Of a DNA stretch of 64,000 nucleotides, positions 1 to 7,272 are shown in pieces. This stretch comes from a virus. The notes beneath the pieces were generated by a model. It was not told where the DNA came from, made no database searches, and saw nothing but the letters and a program-made list of their open reading frames with translations. Within the stretch, counting starts at the first letter, position 1, and each line of letters begins with the position of its first letter. Made by a program: the position numbers and the translations under genes. The stretch is taken from positions 1 to 64,000 of the IMG/VR virus record IMGVR_UViG_3300042465_007707, one strand, 5' to 3'.

Positions 1-99
1 TCAGAAATTAGAGAAATTCGGAGCGTGGTTCTTCAGAATTAAAACGCCAGTAGTAACAGTTCCTGACTGTGTGTGGGAATTAAACAGATATAAACCATG
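1..99 (+). repeat. 99-bp inverted repeat, left copy
   Basis: These 99 bases are the exact reverse complement of 61036-61134. Identity stops at base 100 (A here, G at the matching position in the other copy). The repeat runs to the window edge, so its true length may be greater. It covers most of a small gene present at both loci on opposite strands. It could be a real duplication, part of a longer inverted repeat, or an assembly overlap, because a match ending exactly at a contig end is suspicious. Confidence 0.95.
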
Positions 100-100
100 A
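2..100 (+). CDS. Partial small phage protein, 5' end off the window
   Basis: The frame is open from the window edge to a TGA at 98-100. It encodes the last 32 residues of a protein otherwise identical to the 38-residue protein at 61032-61148 (ends ...WELNRYKP instead of ...WELNRYKPW). Function is unknown: basic, aromatic-rich, no membrane segment. The stop differs because the two copies diverge in the last codon. After the stop, bases 101-246 hold only short broken frames and an AT-rich leader with a weak promoter-like sequence near 205-213. Confidence 0.5.
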   Translation, partial: QKLEKFGAWFFRIKTPVVTVPDCVWELNRYKP

Positions 101-246
101 GAATATGAGAAATGGAGGGAAAAAAGGTTTGTAGTACCGAGTGGAAATCTGAAACCTTGAAATACCCATTAAGATCGACAGTAAACACTCTTATCCATTT
201 CTTATATTATTTGTATAATTAATAAACAATTTAAAAAATAAACATC

Positions 247-471
247 ATGAAAAAGAACTTAGATTTATTGACAAAGTTGCACTACGAGTTGAACTTAGAC
301 AACTTTTTTACAGCGGAGATTTATAGCCATAAAGTTAATCTATTAGGATGGCATACTCCAGAACTAGAAAAATTATTATTTGATAAAGGTTATCAGGTGG
401 AATTTAAAGCAAGTCACAACCAATATGTTTACGATGAATTATTGTGTAAAATTACTCTTGCCGTAAAATAA
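247..471 (+). CDS. Hypothetical protein, 74 aa
   Basis: Small soluble protein of unknown function. It is acidic/hydrophobic mixed, has no signal peptide and no motif I recognise. The ATG follows an A-rich leader (aaaaaataaacatc), normal for Bacteroidetes, with no Shine-Dalgarno. It is the first complete gene of a plus-strand series ending at 2353. The next gene is separated from it by a strong hairpin, unlike the tightly packed genes further along. Confidence 0.55.
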   Translation: MKKNLDLLTKLHYELNLDNFFTAEIYSHKVNLLGWHTPELEKLLFDKGYQVEFKASHNQYVYDELLCKITLAVK

Positions 472-490
472 TCAATATAGGAATATTGAA

Positions 491-555
491 GGTAACGGTT
501 ACAGCTATACGTCAGGTTTTGTTTTTCACAAAACTTGCGTATAGGTGGTGTTAGC
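491..555 (+). repeat. attC-like folded element between small genes
   Basis: The 65-base spacer folds into a long imperfect hairpin. GGTAAC (491-496) opposes GTTAGC (550-555), CTATACG (505-511) opposes CGTATAG (538-544), and GTTTTG (516-521) opposes CAAAAC (529-534). Unpaired spacers lie between the outer and inner arms. This two-box layout resembles an integron attC site (outer R and inner L boxes), but the outer boxes do not match the strict RYYYAAC/GTTRRRY consensus. GTTAGCAGTA (550-559) returns inverted as TACTGCTAAC (1211-1220), so the two genes between are bracketed. It could simply be a terminator or a mobile hairpin. Confidence 0.4.
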
Positions 556-591
556 AGTAGTACGGATTATTAACAAACAAATTATATAAAG

Positions 592-879
592 ATGGAAAAT
601 AATGAAAAAGAACATACGTTAATTGACAATGATTATTGGAAAAGTGGCGAATGGAAGCAACCACCTGTGAAAATAAAACACGGAGATTTAGTAGATGTTA
701 AATGTGAAAACTACCCAATTATGCTTGGTAGGTATATTGGAAAAGGATTGGGTGTTGTTGAATTGTATAATTATGCAACAGGTGTTAGTTACCATATTGG
801 TAATGTTGTTTCAAGAGGATTAGATAGAAACCCACGCTTAATATCTGATGAAAATTTATTTGAGTTTATAAACGATTAA
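592..879 (+). CDS. Hypothetical protein, 95 aa
   Basis: Unknown soluble protein. Residues about 28-70 (HGDLVDVKCENYPIMLGRYI region) look like a small beta-barrel such as an SH3-like fold, but no family is recognised. It is 10 bp upstream of the next gene and probably co-transcribed. The pair is bracketed by inverted copies of GTTAGCAGTA at 550-559 and 1211-1220, which may mark a cassette-like unit. Confidence 0.55.
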   Translation: MENNEKEHTLIDNDYWKSGEWKQPPVKIKHGDLVDVKCENYPIMLGRYIGKGLGVVELYNYATGVSYHIGNVVSRGLDRNPRLISDENLFEFIND

Positions 880-889
880 AAAATATAAT

Positions 890-1207
890 ATGAAATTAGG
901 AGAATTTATCGAAAATTTTAGCCACAATAATGTGATTAGACTTGTGTACAAAAACAAAGGTGGACACGAAGTGGTATTGGAAGAATGGAACGATGTTTCA
1001 ATGGATTGGGAAGTAAATAAACAGAAAGGGAAATTTCGACATTTCATAAACAATGAAGTGCTTGGACTTGCAACTATCTCATTTGGTTATGGAACTGGAA
1101 TACATCACTCTGATGCTTTAAATATTATAATCGAAAAGTTAGACAACCAACCTTGTTTAGATGAAGTTATTGAAGAGCAAAATTGTCATTCCGAAGCAGT
1201 ATCGTAG
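890..1207 (+). CDS. Hypothetical protein, 105 aa
   Basis: Begins MKLGEFIENFSHNN and has a beta-rich middle (VIRLVYKNKGGHEVV) followed by a helical C-terminus. Similar short 'GEFIENFS' proteins occur in Bacteroidetes phages and mobile elements as far as I recall, but no function is known to me. It is the second gene of a two-gene unit with 592-879. The 73-bp spacer after it (1208-1280) contains TACTGCTAAC, the inverted partner of the upstream spacer motif. Confidence 0.55.
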   Translation: MKLGEFIENFSHNNVIRLVYKNKGGHEVVLEEWNDVSMDWEVNKQKGKFRHFINNEVLGLATISFGYGTGIHHSDALNIIIEKLDNQPCLDEVIEEQNCHSEAVS

Positions 1208-1280
1208 TATTACTGCTAACTAGCTGCTACCCGAACAATAGCGTATAAATGTTGTATAACCGATATAAAAAATAAATAAA

Positions 1281-1586
1281 ATGGCTTTAATTGAGATTGA
1301 CGGATATTGTAAAAATGAAGATATATTTAACAATTCGGAAACGCCTAGAGCGTACATAGGTTCTTACTTTAAAATAACAAAATTAAAGAATAAATTTCTT
1401 TTGAATACTTCGGAAATGAAAAGGGTTCTTAAATCAAACGAATACGATTATTCAGTAAATACGGATAGGGATTTAGGCTTATATTTGATTATAATAGTTA
1501 AAGATGAAAAGAAAGAATATTTTTGTAACATATTTGACAATGAAGAAGAAAGAGATAAGTTTTTTAATAGTTTAATTGGTAAATAA
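1281..1586 (+). CDS. Hypothetical protein, 101 aa
   Basis: Unknown soluble protein with a beta-rich core and an acidic C-terminal helix (DNEEERDKFFNSLIGK), reminiscent of a small PH-like fold, though that is only an impression. Its stop codon overlaps the ATG of the next gene (TAATG at 1584-1588), so the two are translationally coupled and form an operon with 1970-2353. Confidence 0.6.
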   Translation: MALIEIDGYCKNEDIFNNSETPRAYIGSYFKITKLKNKFLLNTSEMKRVLKSNEYDYSVNTDRDLGLYLIIIVKDEKKEYFCNIFDNEEERDKFFNSLIGK

Positions 1587-1963
1587 TGAGATTCACAGAA
1601 AAACAATTTGAAGTATTCGAAGCCAAAATGATTGAAGGTGGATATGTAAAAAGAAATTACAAGTTCAAGTCTGAAAGTTTCGGTTTTTGGAAAACATTCC
1701 ATAAAAGTTACGATGAAGAAACGGAAGATAAACAGATAGGTTATCAATTAGCTATTTTAGTATGGGATTGGCGTGAACACAGCCAATTTGATCCAATTTT
1801 AAACGAATACCCTTATGGAGTTCAATTAGATTTTATAGCAGGAAATAAAGCAACACCAGATGGAAGATTCGATTTTACTATTTCAGATGAAAAATGTACG
1901 GTTGAAAAACTTGAAAGTATTGCAGAAAGGATTTATCAATTGTTATTAACCGATTTTAAATAG
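1586..1963 (+). CDS. Hypothetical protein, 125 aa
   Basis: Unknown protein, acidic, no membrane segment. It overlaps the preceding gene by one base and is followed 6 bp later by another small gene. Residues such as YQLAILVWDWREH and YGVQLDFIAG suggest a compact alpha/beta fold. No catalytic motif is visible. Confidence 0.6.
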   Translation: MRFTEKQFEVFEAKMIEGGYVKRNYKFKSESFGFWKTFHKSYDEETEDKQIGYQLAILVWDWREHSQFDPILNEYPYGVQLDFIAGNKATPDGRFDFTISDEKCTVEKLESIAERIYQLLLTDFK

Positions 1964-1969
1964 AAAGGC

Positions 1970-2353
1970 ATGAAAGCGATAGTAAAACTAATTAATAAAG
2001 AACCATTTTTGATTGTAGAAAATGGAAATGATTCAAAAGCAAAATTATGTGAAGAATCTTTAGCGTGGATCAAAAAATATTCCACTTTATTAGAAAGCAA
2101 AGGTGTTGTATTTGATGTTTCTTTAACAGGTATGGGTTCTGGATATACTTTTTATTCGATATATCAAGTGATGAATTTTTACTACTTGAAATTTTCAAAA
2201 ACTGAATTGTTTGTATGTAACGATTCCGAAAGCACAAATGGTTTAGGTGTTACTGAAAAAGAAAACAAAGCAACTAGATTTACTTTTGATGTGGCTAGAG
2301 CTTTAAGAGAGGTGATACAACAATCGACAGAGGTTGTAAAAATAACTTATTAG
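1970..2353 (+). CDS. Hypothetical protein, 127 aa
   Basis: Unknown soluble protein, last gene of the plus-strand group. It has mixed alpha/beta character and no recognisable motif. A rho-independent terminator follows 11 bp after the stop, and the convergent minus-strand structural genes begin immediately beyond it. Confidence 0.6.
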   Translation: MKAIVKLINKEPFLIVENGNDSKAKLCEESLAWIKKYSTLLESKGVVFDVSLTGMGSGYTFYSIYQVMNFYYLKFSKTELFVCNDSESTNGLGVTEKENKATRFTFDVARALREVIQQSTEVVKITY

Positions 2354-2364
2354 AAAAATAAAAT

Positions 2365-2388
2365 GGGAGTGTTTAGCTCCCTTTTTTT
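2365..2388 (+). terminator. Rho-independent terminator (possibly bidirectional)
   Basis: Stem GGGAG/CTCCC with a 7-base loop followed by seven T. It ends the plus-strand genes. On the other strand the same stem is followed by an AT-rich run, so it may also stop the minus-strand operon ending at 2406. Confidence 0.8.
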
Positions 2389-2405
2389 ATTGTTATCTGA
2401 AATTA

Positions 2406-2675
2406 TTAAACAGCTATATTATTAACGTTTCTGCTTGTTCCATTCTTATTATAACAAAAGAATCCTTCAGGAGCTTTTTTTAAATCAACTTCATTACCCT
2501 TGCTGTCATAACATTTGCCGTTATTATCTAAATCTTTGAAGCATGGAACGTTTGTTGGTATAGTTTGTCCACAAGCGTTTTTAGCTCCAACCGCTTCAGG
2601 CTTTTTTCTAGTGTATAAGTAATAAGCTCCACCTAGTAAAACTATTCCTAATATTATTTTTGTGTTTTTATCCAT
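2406..2675 (-). CDS. Small membrane-anchored Cys-containing protein, 89 aa
   Basis: N-terminal membrane segment (about residues 6-22, IILGIVLLGGAYYLY) followed by a basic RKK and a 65-residue domain with four Cys (CG, PCF, KCY, FCY). The N-terminus is very like those at 5594-5725 and 22678-22926, a recurring anchor module in this window. The N-terminal position of the segment suggests the domain lies outside the cytoplasm or in the virion, with possible disulfides. Probably a minor virion membrane protein; function unknown. Confidence 0.65.
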   Translation of the reverse strand: MDKNTKIILGIVLLGGAYYLYTRKKPEAVGAKNACGQTIPTNVPCFKDLDNNGKCYDSKGNEVDLKKAPEGFFCYNKNGTSRNVNNIAV

Positions 2676-2691
2676 CTTTAGTTGTTTTTAA

Positions 2692-3348
2692 TTATACCAC
2701 TTGAGGCAAACTTGTTATTATTATATCTAATGCTCCGCCTTTACCCATCATTTTACGAATGTAATTTAGTGTTACTGAAGGTATATTTTTATAAATTTTT
2801 TCAGGTGTAGAAGTTGCTATTTTATTATTGTTAAAGCCTTTAAGTCCCCAATTATAATAAGGGATAACTCTATCCATTCGAATAGTCCCATTAGCATCCT
2901 TTCCCCAAGGTTGATCTATGAGCTGACCTAAAATAATTGAACCTATTAAAATGTTAAGTTCAGGCTTTAGATTATCTACAACAGTTATAGCTCTTGTTTT
3001 ACCATTTGCATTAAAATTAATTCCGTATGCAGATAATTTAGACTTTTCAGCGTCAGAAAGCCTTCCTGCCTTAAATTCATTCTCTAATTGAGATTTCATG
3101 TACGAAACATTTGCTTGCATCAAGTTTTTAGTATATCCTTTTCCTGCGTTATAGATGCCTCCACTTTCAACAACGCTAAAAGCTAACAAAACTGAAACAG
3201 GAATATTACTTTGAGCTGCTGCAAATTGAAAAAATTTAGAATACTTATTCCAAGTACCTTCTATTTGTCCTTTAATAGAACTATAGCTCCCCCAAGAAGA
3301 AGGTGAAGTTAATCCTTTTGTCGGTACATTTAACGTTAATACAGCCAT
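2692..3348 (-). CDS. Lytic transglycosylase (SLT/goose-lysozyme-like), 218 aa
   Basis: Predicted peptidoglycan-cleaving transglycosylase. Visible motifs: catalytic Glu61 in the VVESGG context, an NLMQ motif at 75-78 (usually GLMQ), and PYYNWG near residue 166, in the order expected for the SLT fold. There is no signal peptide, so it would act as a virion component during entry or depend on the lysis system for export. It begins a dense block of cell-wall hydrolases (2.7-8.3 kb). The start follows an A-rich stretch 2 bp after the preceding small gene. Confidence 0.7.
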   Translation of the reverse strand: MAVLTLNVPTKGLTSPSSWGSYSSIKGQIEGTWNKYSKFFQFAAAQSNIPVSVLLAFSVVESGGIYNAGKGYTKNLMQANVSYMKSQLENEFKAGRLSDAEKSKLSAYGINFNANGKTRAITVVDNLKPELNILIGSIILGQLIDQPWGKDANGTIRMDRVIPYYNWGLKGFNNNKIATSTPEKIYKNIPSVTLNYIRKMMGKGGALDIIITSLPQVV

Positions 3349-3350
3349 TT

Positions 3351-3518
3351 TTAATTTCTTTTAATTAATATTTGTCTATTTTTTTTGTTACCAATAGGTA
3401 ATTGAAGTAATTTCCATCCTTCATTGTTTTTCTTTTTTATGTAAACATAAATTCCTAGACCTATACCTGCTAAAGATATTAATCCAGTTATAATTAATGC
3501 TTTTCTACTTATTGCCAT
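3351..3518 (-). CDS. Small single-TM protein, 55 aa
   Basis: N-terminal membrane segment at about residues 6-27 (ALIITGLISLAGIGLGIYVY) followed by a basic 28-residue tail. It is only 2 bp upstream of the transglycosylase gene and co-directional, so probably expressed with it. Same architecture as many other small proteins here. Function unknown; likely a virion membrane or accessory protein. Confidence 0.6.
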   Translation of the reverse strand: MAISRKALIITGLISLAGIGLGIYVYIKKKNNEGWKLLQLPIGNKKNRQILIKRN

Positions 3519-3565
3519 AATAATAATTATTTATATACAAATGTACTATTATTAAATCTTTTTAC

Positions 3566-3597
3566 AAAAAAAAACCTTGCTAAATAAATAACAAGGT
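3566..3597 (-). terminator. Rho-independent terminator
   Basis: Read on the minus strand: ACCTTG stem, 12-base AT loop, CAAGGT, then a run of nine T. It lies downstream of 3683-3913 and ends that transcript. Confidence 0.8.
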
Positions 3598-3682
3598 CAA
3601 AACTATATTAATAAAAAGGAAAGTAATTATTTAAGTATAGTTTTATTTTTTATCCTAAGTCGTACCACGCAAATAGGATTTA

Positions 3683-3913
3683 TTATTTATCTTTTGTTTT
3701 AAAAATTTCATCAAAATCAATACTATTTATTACTAATAATGTTTCGATAACTATTATTGATAAAGATACTGCCGTATTAAATATTGGCGTAAATATCAAA
3801 AAATAATCACTAACCATAGGTTTTGTTCTGTGTGATGTTATATCTGTAAATAAATATATTAAATTTATTACCAAGCTAATAACATAGATTATTAATACTG
3901 TTTTAAGAATCAT
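3683..3913 (-). CDS. Two-TM membrane protein, 76 aa
   Basis: Two hydrophobic segments (residues about 3-22 and 39-65) with a short polar loop and an acidic/basic C-terminal tail (FDEIFKTKDK). It overlaps the upstream gene by 4 bp (ATGA-type), so it is translationally coupled to the DnaA-domain-like protein. Function unknown; size and topology would also fit a holin-like or envelope protein. Confidence 0.55.
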   Translation of the reverse strand: MILKTVLIIYVISLVINLIYLFTDITSHRTKPMVSDYFLIFTPIFNTAVSLSIIVIETLLVINSIDFDEIFKTKDK

Positions 3914-4284
3914 TTTTTTTCTGTTTTTATAAAATCGTTTTCAATTTTCATTTTTTTACTACAGCACATTATAATAAATTCATTTATTTCTACAATGTTT
4001 TTTTCAAATTCAAGAGATTTTTTCCTTTTTTTAACATAAAAAATAACAGTAGAGTGATGTAAATTTAAAGCAACACCAATCTTTTCAAGAGTTTTATATT
4101 TTTTAAACTTAGTATTATTTCTTACCCAAAACATTAATAAGAAATGAACCTTGTCTTTTAAATGTTGAATCCGATTCCTTTTATTTAATTTAAACTTTAA
4201 AATTGATCTTTCTAACACGAAGTCATAATCTTTACCTGTGTTTGTATTCACACTTTTAAGTGCTTCATTCCTGTACTTACCCAT
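3910..4284 (-). CDS. DnaA domain IV-like helix-turn-helix protein, 124 aa
   Basis: C-terminal half has the layout of the DnaA DNA-binding domain (Bac_DnaA_C). A long helix is followed by TLEKIGVALNLHHSTVIFYV, where IG..L.LHHSTV matches the DnaA-box signature (IG..F..RDHSTV). No AAA+ domain is present. I chose ATG at 4284 rather than 4347 because a TACATTTG promoter (4304-4311) lies inside the longer frame and the leader ACGACAAGATT sits directly before 4284. A second such protein is at 49642-50085. Possible role in origin recognition or transcription control. Confidence 0.6.
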   Translation of the reverse strand: MGKYRNEALKSVNTNTGKDYDFVLERSILKFKLNKRNRIQHLKDKVHFLLMFWVRNNTKFKKYKTLEKIGVALNLHHSTVIFYVKKRKKSLEFEKNIVEINEFIIMCCSKKMKIENDFIKTEKK

Positions 4285-4303
4285 AATCTTGTCGTTTATG
4301 GAG

Positions 4304-4311
4304 CAAATGTA
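4304..4311 (-). promoter_or_regulatory. Bacteroidetes -7 promoter element (TACATTTG)
   Basis: Minus strand TACATTTG matches TAnnTTTG. It is followed by an AT-rich leader containing ACGACAAGA directly before the ATG at 4284. Confidence 0.55.
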
Positions 4312-4364
4312 ATAATAAATTTGATTCAACAATATGTTTTTGCACATTATTTTCTTGAAAACAC

Positions 4365-4390
4365 AAATAGGAGCATAAAGCCCCTATTTA
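4365..4390 (-). terminator. Possible terminator hairpin
   Basis: Minus strand AAATAGGGGC ... GCTCCTATTT hairpin followed by a short T-rich stretch (TTTGTGTTTTC). It lies 45 bp downstream of the hydrolase/lysis operon end at 4435. Confidence 0.5.
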
Positions 4391-4434
4391 TCTTACCTAT
4401 CATATTTCATCTTAGTATTATCAGTACAAATATA

Positions 4435-4980
4435 CTAATTTATTTTAATTGCTTTATTTATTTGACGTACATAATCCTGAGGGAAAAATAGATTATTCAT
4501 ATCTTCCAATACGAATATCATTTCTAAATCTACAGCATAAGGCAAAACAAACATTGAGCAAATATCTCTATTGTAAATTTTTGTAGTTTTTAATTTAAAG
4601 CCAAACCATCTATTTAATACGGCTTTTGCTCCATTTATAAAGTCATATTTTATTTTTACCGAATCCTGCTTTTGTAGAATTTTACTCAGAGATTTATTAA
4701 TTAAATGTTGAGTTTTTGTTGATCTAACTATAGTGAAATCAGAATAACCTTCAATTCTTTCAGAAAGTCTTTCTGGATGAACTCCGTTTCCATTTGAATC
4801 AATTAAGAATAAAGCCCCACAAATATTTCCTACAACTCCAACATGATTATAATAAGCTTCCGAATCAGACTCTTGTATTATTTTAGAAAGTAATTTATGA
4901 CCTCTAAATAGAATTAAATCTCCTTGCTTAATTTCAGGACGTAACCGAGCGTACTTTTCTTTGATAAAATTTGAATCCAT
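4435..4980 (-). CDS. Papain-like NlpC/P60-superfamily hydrolase (YiiX/C92-like), 181 aa
   Basis: Resembles the permuted papain-like YiiX/YaeF family. It opens with QGDLILFRG, then YNHVGVV (His46), and later RDICSMFV with a candidate nucleophile Cys near residue 142. The His-before-Cys order is the circular permutation typical of this family. Members hydrolyse amide bonds in peptidoglycan peptides or lipoprotein substrates. No membrane segment. It is next to the GH73 gene (1 bp gap), so it probably belongs to the same wall-degrading set. Confidence 0.6.
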   Translation of the reverse strand: MDSNFIKEKYARLRPEIKQGDLILFRGHKLLSKIIQESDSEAYYNHVGVVGNICGALFLIDSNGNGVHPERLSERIEGYSDFTIVRSTKTQHLINKSLSKILQKQDSVKIKYDFINGAKAVLNRWFGFKLKTTKIYNRDICSMFVLPYAVDLEMIFVLEDMNNLFFPQDYVRQINKAIKIN

Positions 4981-4981
4981 G

Positions 4982-5584
4982 TTATTTGTTTTTTCGCAAA
5001 TATATTAATCCGCCTGCAATAATACCAATAATAATTAATGAAATTGATATATTTTTAACAGTTTCAAGTTTTTTAAATTTTAAATAACTAGCATCAACTG
5101 AATCTTTAACTGAATTATAAACCTGAGTAACTGTGTCGGCATAGTTGGTACTAGTTGCGTATCCTGCTTTCTTCAATTCACTCGCTTGTTCACTTACTGT
5201 TTTAACCTTTAAAACGTTTGAAAAACGAGGGTTTTCTTTTAAAAGCTTAACATAATCCTCAATTGAATCTTTTATGCTGTTATAAGCCCTGAAATCAGCA
5301 TTAACAATTACCTTTTTACCTTTAATTACTTCGCCAGTATCAATGTTATAAGTTTTTCCACTCCATTTTGTAGAACTCTTTATTCCGAAAAAATTATTTG
5401 ATTTACGACTTAGTTTTGATCCACCTACCTTCCAATCACCGTTTTCATCTGTTCCAGAACTTTCTAAAATAGCTTGAGCGATTAGAGTTCCTGCTAATAT
5501 TCCTGTACCTTTTACAGTTTTGTGAATAAAAGCTCCGTATTTATCAATAAATTCAGCTCTGGTATATGTATTTGAAGTACTCAA
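4982..5584 (-). CDS. GH73 (FlgJ-like) endo-beta-N-acetylglucosaminidase with C-terminal TM, 200 aa
   Basis: Peptidoglycan glucosaminidase of the GH73/mannosyl-glycoprotein endoglycosidase family. Evidence: AQAILESSG with the catalytic Glu41; NNFFGIKSS, the family's NxFGIK motif; FRAYNSIKDSIEDYVKLL; and YATSTNYADTV near the end. A C-terminal membrane segment (about 178-195) ending LRKNK anchors it. A membrane-tethered wall hydrolase without signal peptide suits a virion membrane enzyme used for entry. Confidence 0.8.
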   Translation of the reverse strand: MSTSNTYTRAEFIDKYGAFIHKTVKGTGILAGTLIAQAILESSGTDENGDWKVGGSKLSRKSNNFFGIKSSTKWSGKTYNIDTGEVIKGKKVIVNADFRAYNSIKDSIEDYVKLLKENPRFSNVLKVKTVSEQASELKKAGYATSTNYADTVTQVYNSVKDSVDASYLKFKKLETVKNISISLIIIGIIAGGLIYLRKNK

Positions 5585-5593
5585 AATATTAAT

Positions 5594-5725
5594 TTAATTA
5601 CAAGCTCCGCAAACAGAACTTTTTGTTTCTGTAATAGGTGCGATAACTTCTTTTTTTCTTTTTGTATATAAGTAAATAGCTGCGCCAACTAAAGCAATTC
5701 CTATTATTAAATTTTTATTTTCCAT
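5594..5725 (-). CDS. Small single-TM protein, 43 aa
   Basis: Starts MENKNLIIGIALVG. Residues 6-20 form a membrane segment, then TKRKKE and a short tail ending VCGACN with two Cys. The anchor closely resembles those at 2406-2675 and 22678-22926. It sits between the GH73 enzyme and the next membrane protein with 9-10 bp gaps. Function unknown, probably a virion membrane peptide. Confidence 0.6.
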   Translation of the reverse strand: MENKNLIIGIALVGAAIYLYTKRKKEVIAPITETKSSVCGACN

Positions 5726-5735
5726 TTTATTTTAT

Positions 5736-6101
5736 TTATAAATCTACTCCTTCAACTCCGTTTTCATTTGATACAGCACTCTCAACCCCTACAGCCTTTT
5801 CCGTTTCAGTTGGTTTTGCTTCAGCTTGTGGTTGTGCAGGTTGCTCTTTGTTTGCTTTATGCTTATTCCAAATGTAATATAAAGCAGAACCTACGATAAT
5901 TAATCCAATTATAAATTTACCCTTTTTAGTGAAAAATGGAACTTCTTTTTTTATTGGCGCAACATCTTCAATATCTGTATCATCTATCGGAATATCAATA
6001 TCTTTAACTACAGCATCTTTTGGATTTGAACCGTCGCTACTCATCATTCTTTCCATATATTGAGTGCCTGTTGGATGACCGTTTATTGAAAAATTATTCA
6101 T
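5736..6101 (-). CDS. Single-TM structural-type protein, 121 aa
   Basis: Residues 1-50 are polar and acidic and contain SSDGS, a weak relative of the DG motif seen in other virion candidates. A membrane segment follows (about 62-78, FIIGLIIVGSALYYIW), then a Pro/Ala/Glu-rich C-terminal tail. It shares one base with the upstream gene's stop, so translation is coupled. Function unknown. Confidence 0.6.
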   Translation of the reverse strand: MNNFSINGHPTGTQYMERMMSSDGSNPKDAVVKDIDIPIDDTDIEDVAPIKKEVPFFTKKGKFIIGLIIVGSALYYIWNKHKANKEQPAQPQAEAKPTETEKAVGVESAVSNENGVEGVDL

Positions 6102-6601
6102 TACACATTATTATTAATTCGGTAATTACGAATGTTTGCAATTGCATTTAAAACGCCTAAAGTAATAAGTCCGTAACGAACATATTTGTTTTGAATTTCA
6201 GTTCTTGTTCCTGCATAAATTAAAGCTCCTGAAATGACAACTGTACTTACAACTCTAGCTCTTTGACTTTGCTTGTACTCTGTAGTTGTAACATCTGTAT
6301 TACTTCCAATTCCATCAGCATTTATAAACTGATTAATACCTTTTTTTTCACGAAGTTTTCGCTTCATTTTAACTGCACGAATCATTTCTTTACTTCCATC
6401 TGTAGGAATTATCTTCCATTGAACAGTATCATTTTTATCAGTTGTTTTTTTATACGCAACTGAATCAACGTTTTTCTTCGCTAAAGAAATAGCCTCTTCA
6501 CCGTCAACGAATGTTTTTGAAAACATAAAGTTTGGATCTTGACCAATCCAATCAACTTTATATACCGATACTGGCTTTTGTTTTTGTCTATTTAAACTCA
6601 T
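6101..6601 (-). CDS. Membrane-associated structural-type protein, 166 aa
   Basis: An N-terminal soluble domain of about 100 residues is followed by FINADG (matching the recurrent [FY]-x-[NY]-x-D-G motif) and then one or two hydrophobic segments (VVSTVVISGALIYAG and GLITLGVLNAIANI). It lies between a single-TM protein and a DUF2272 enzyme, overlapping by one base on both sides. Probably part of the virion membrane assembly; not recognised. Confidence 0.6.
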   Translation of the reverse strand: MSLNRQKQKPVSVYKVDWIGQDPNFMFSKTFVDGEEAISLAKKNVDSVAYKKTTDKNDTVQWKIIPTDGSKEMIRAVKMKRKLREKKGINQFINADGIGSNTDVTTTEYKQSQRARVVSTVVISGALIYAGTRTEIQNKYVRYGLITLGVLNAIANIRNYRINNNV

Positions 6602-7272
6602 TAATTTTTGTATTTTAATTGTGCAAAATGCACAGGGTTTAACAATTTATTACTATCTGTCAATGGTACGTTTGTTTGTGCTACTGTATTGGATAAATTA
6701 CCCCCTTGAGTAACTGCATAATTTTTACCATTTATTTTTTTAATGTCAACTACAATGTCACCATGAGATAAAACTCCACTATTTATTGTGTCTAAGCTAG
6801 GATTAGTTCCTGCTCTTCCTTTTACTAGAATATCACCAACTTCAACCGCTTTATTCTCACTAGATTTATAAGCCCAATAAGATTTATTTAATTCATTTAA
6901 TCTGTTCTTTTTTGCATCCACAACATATCCTGAATGTGTTGATTTTGGATTGAAATTTCTATAACCAGACTTATCCACTAAATGACTAATATAAACAGCC
7001 GACCAAGGGTAACTTAAATGTGTACTCGTTTGCTGCATCTGTTTATTTGTAAAATCCATTCCTGCTAATTTCCAATAACCAACTAAATCGCTACTCATTG
7101 AAGGATCAGTTTCTGTTTTACCTTTCCAACGTCTTAAATCTTTTTTAGCTAAAAATTGTAATTTAGTATGGTTAATTATAAACCTTCTAAAAACATACGA
7201 AACAAGAAGAACGGAAGCAACCGAAACCGCAACCGTAATTAATTCTTTTTTATGTTCTTTTACAAAACTCAA
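6601..7272 (-). CDS. DUF2272-like putative amidase, membrane anchored, 223 aa
   Basis: N-terminal membrane segment (about residues 11-28) followed by a domain like DUF2272/CHAP-type cell-wall amidases. YPWSAVYISHLVDKSG occupies the position where family members have W(S/C)AxFxS, and LSHGDIVV supplies a candidate catalytic His. The usual nucleophile position is Ser or Cys in this family, so activity is uncertain. With the neighbouring GH73, C92 and SLT proteins it completes a set attacking both glycan and peptide bonds. Confidence 0.55.
   Translation of the reverse strand: MSFVKEHKKELITVAVSVASVLLVSYVFRRFIINHTKLQFLAKKDLRRWKGKTETDPSMSSDLVGYWKLAGMDFTNKQMQQTSTHLSYPWSAVYISHLVDKSGYRNFNPKSTHSGYVVDAKKNRLNELNKSYWAYKSSENKAVEVGDILVKGRAGTNPSLDTINSGVLSHGDIVVDIKKINGKNYAVTQGGNLSNTVAQTNVPLTDSNKLLNPVHFAQLKYKN

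Noticed and set aside
1208-1280. Second attC-like site
   Set aside because: Only one box (TACTGCTAAC) matches; the remaining arms do not pair convincingly.
856-1747. Minus-strand frames at 856-1053 and 1448-1747
   Set aside because: They are antisense shadows of well-formed plus-strand genes; no promoter or leader.
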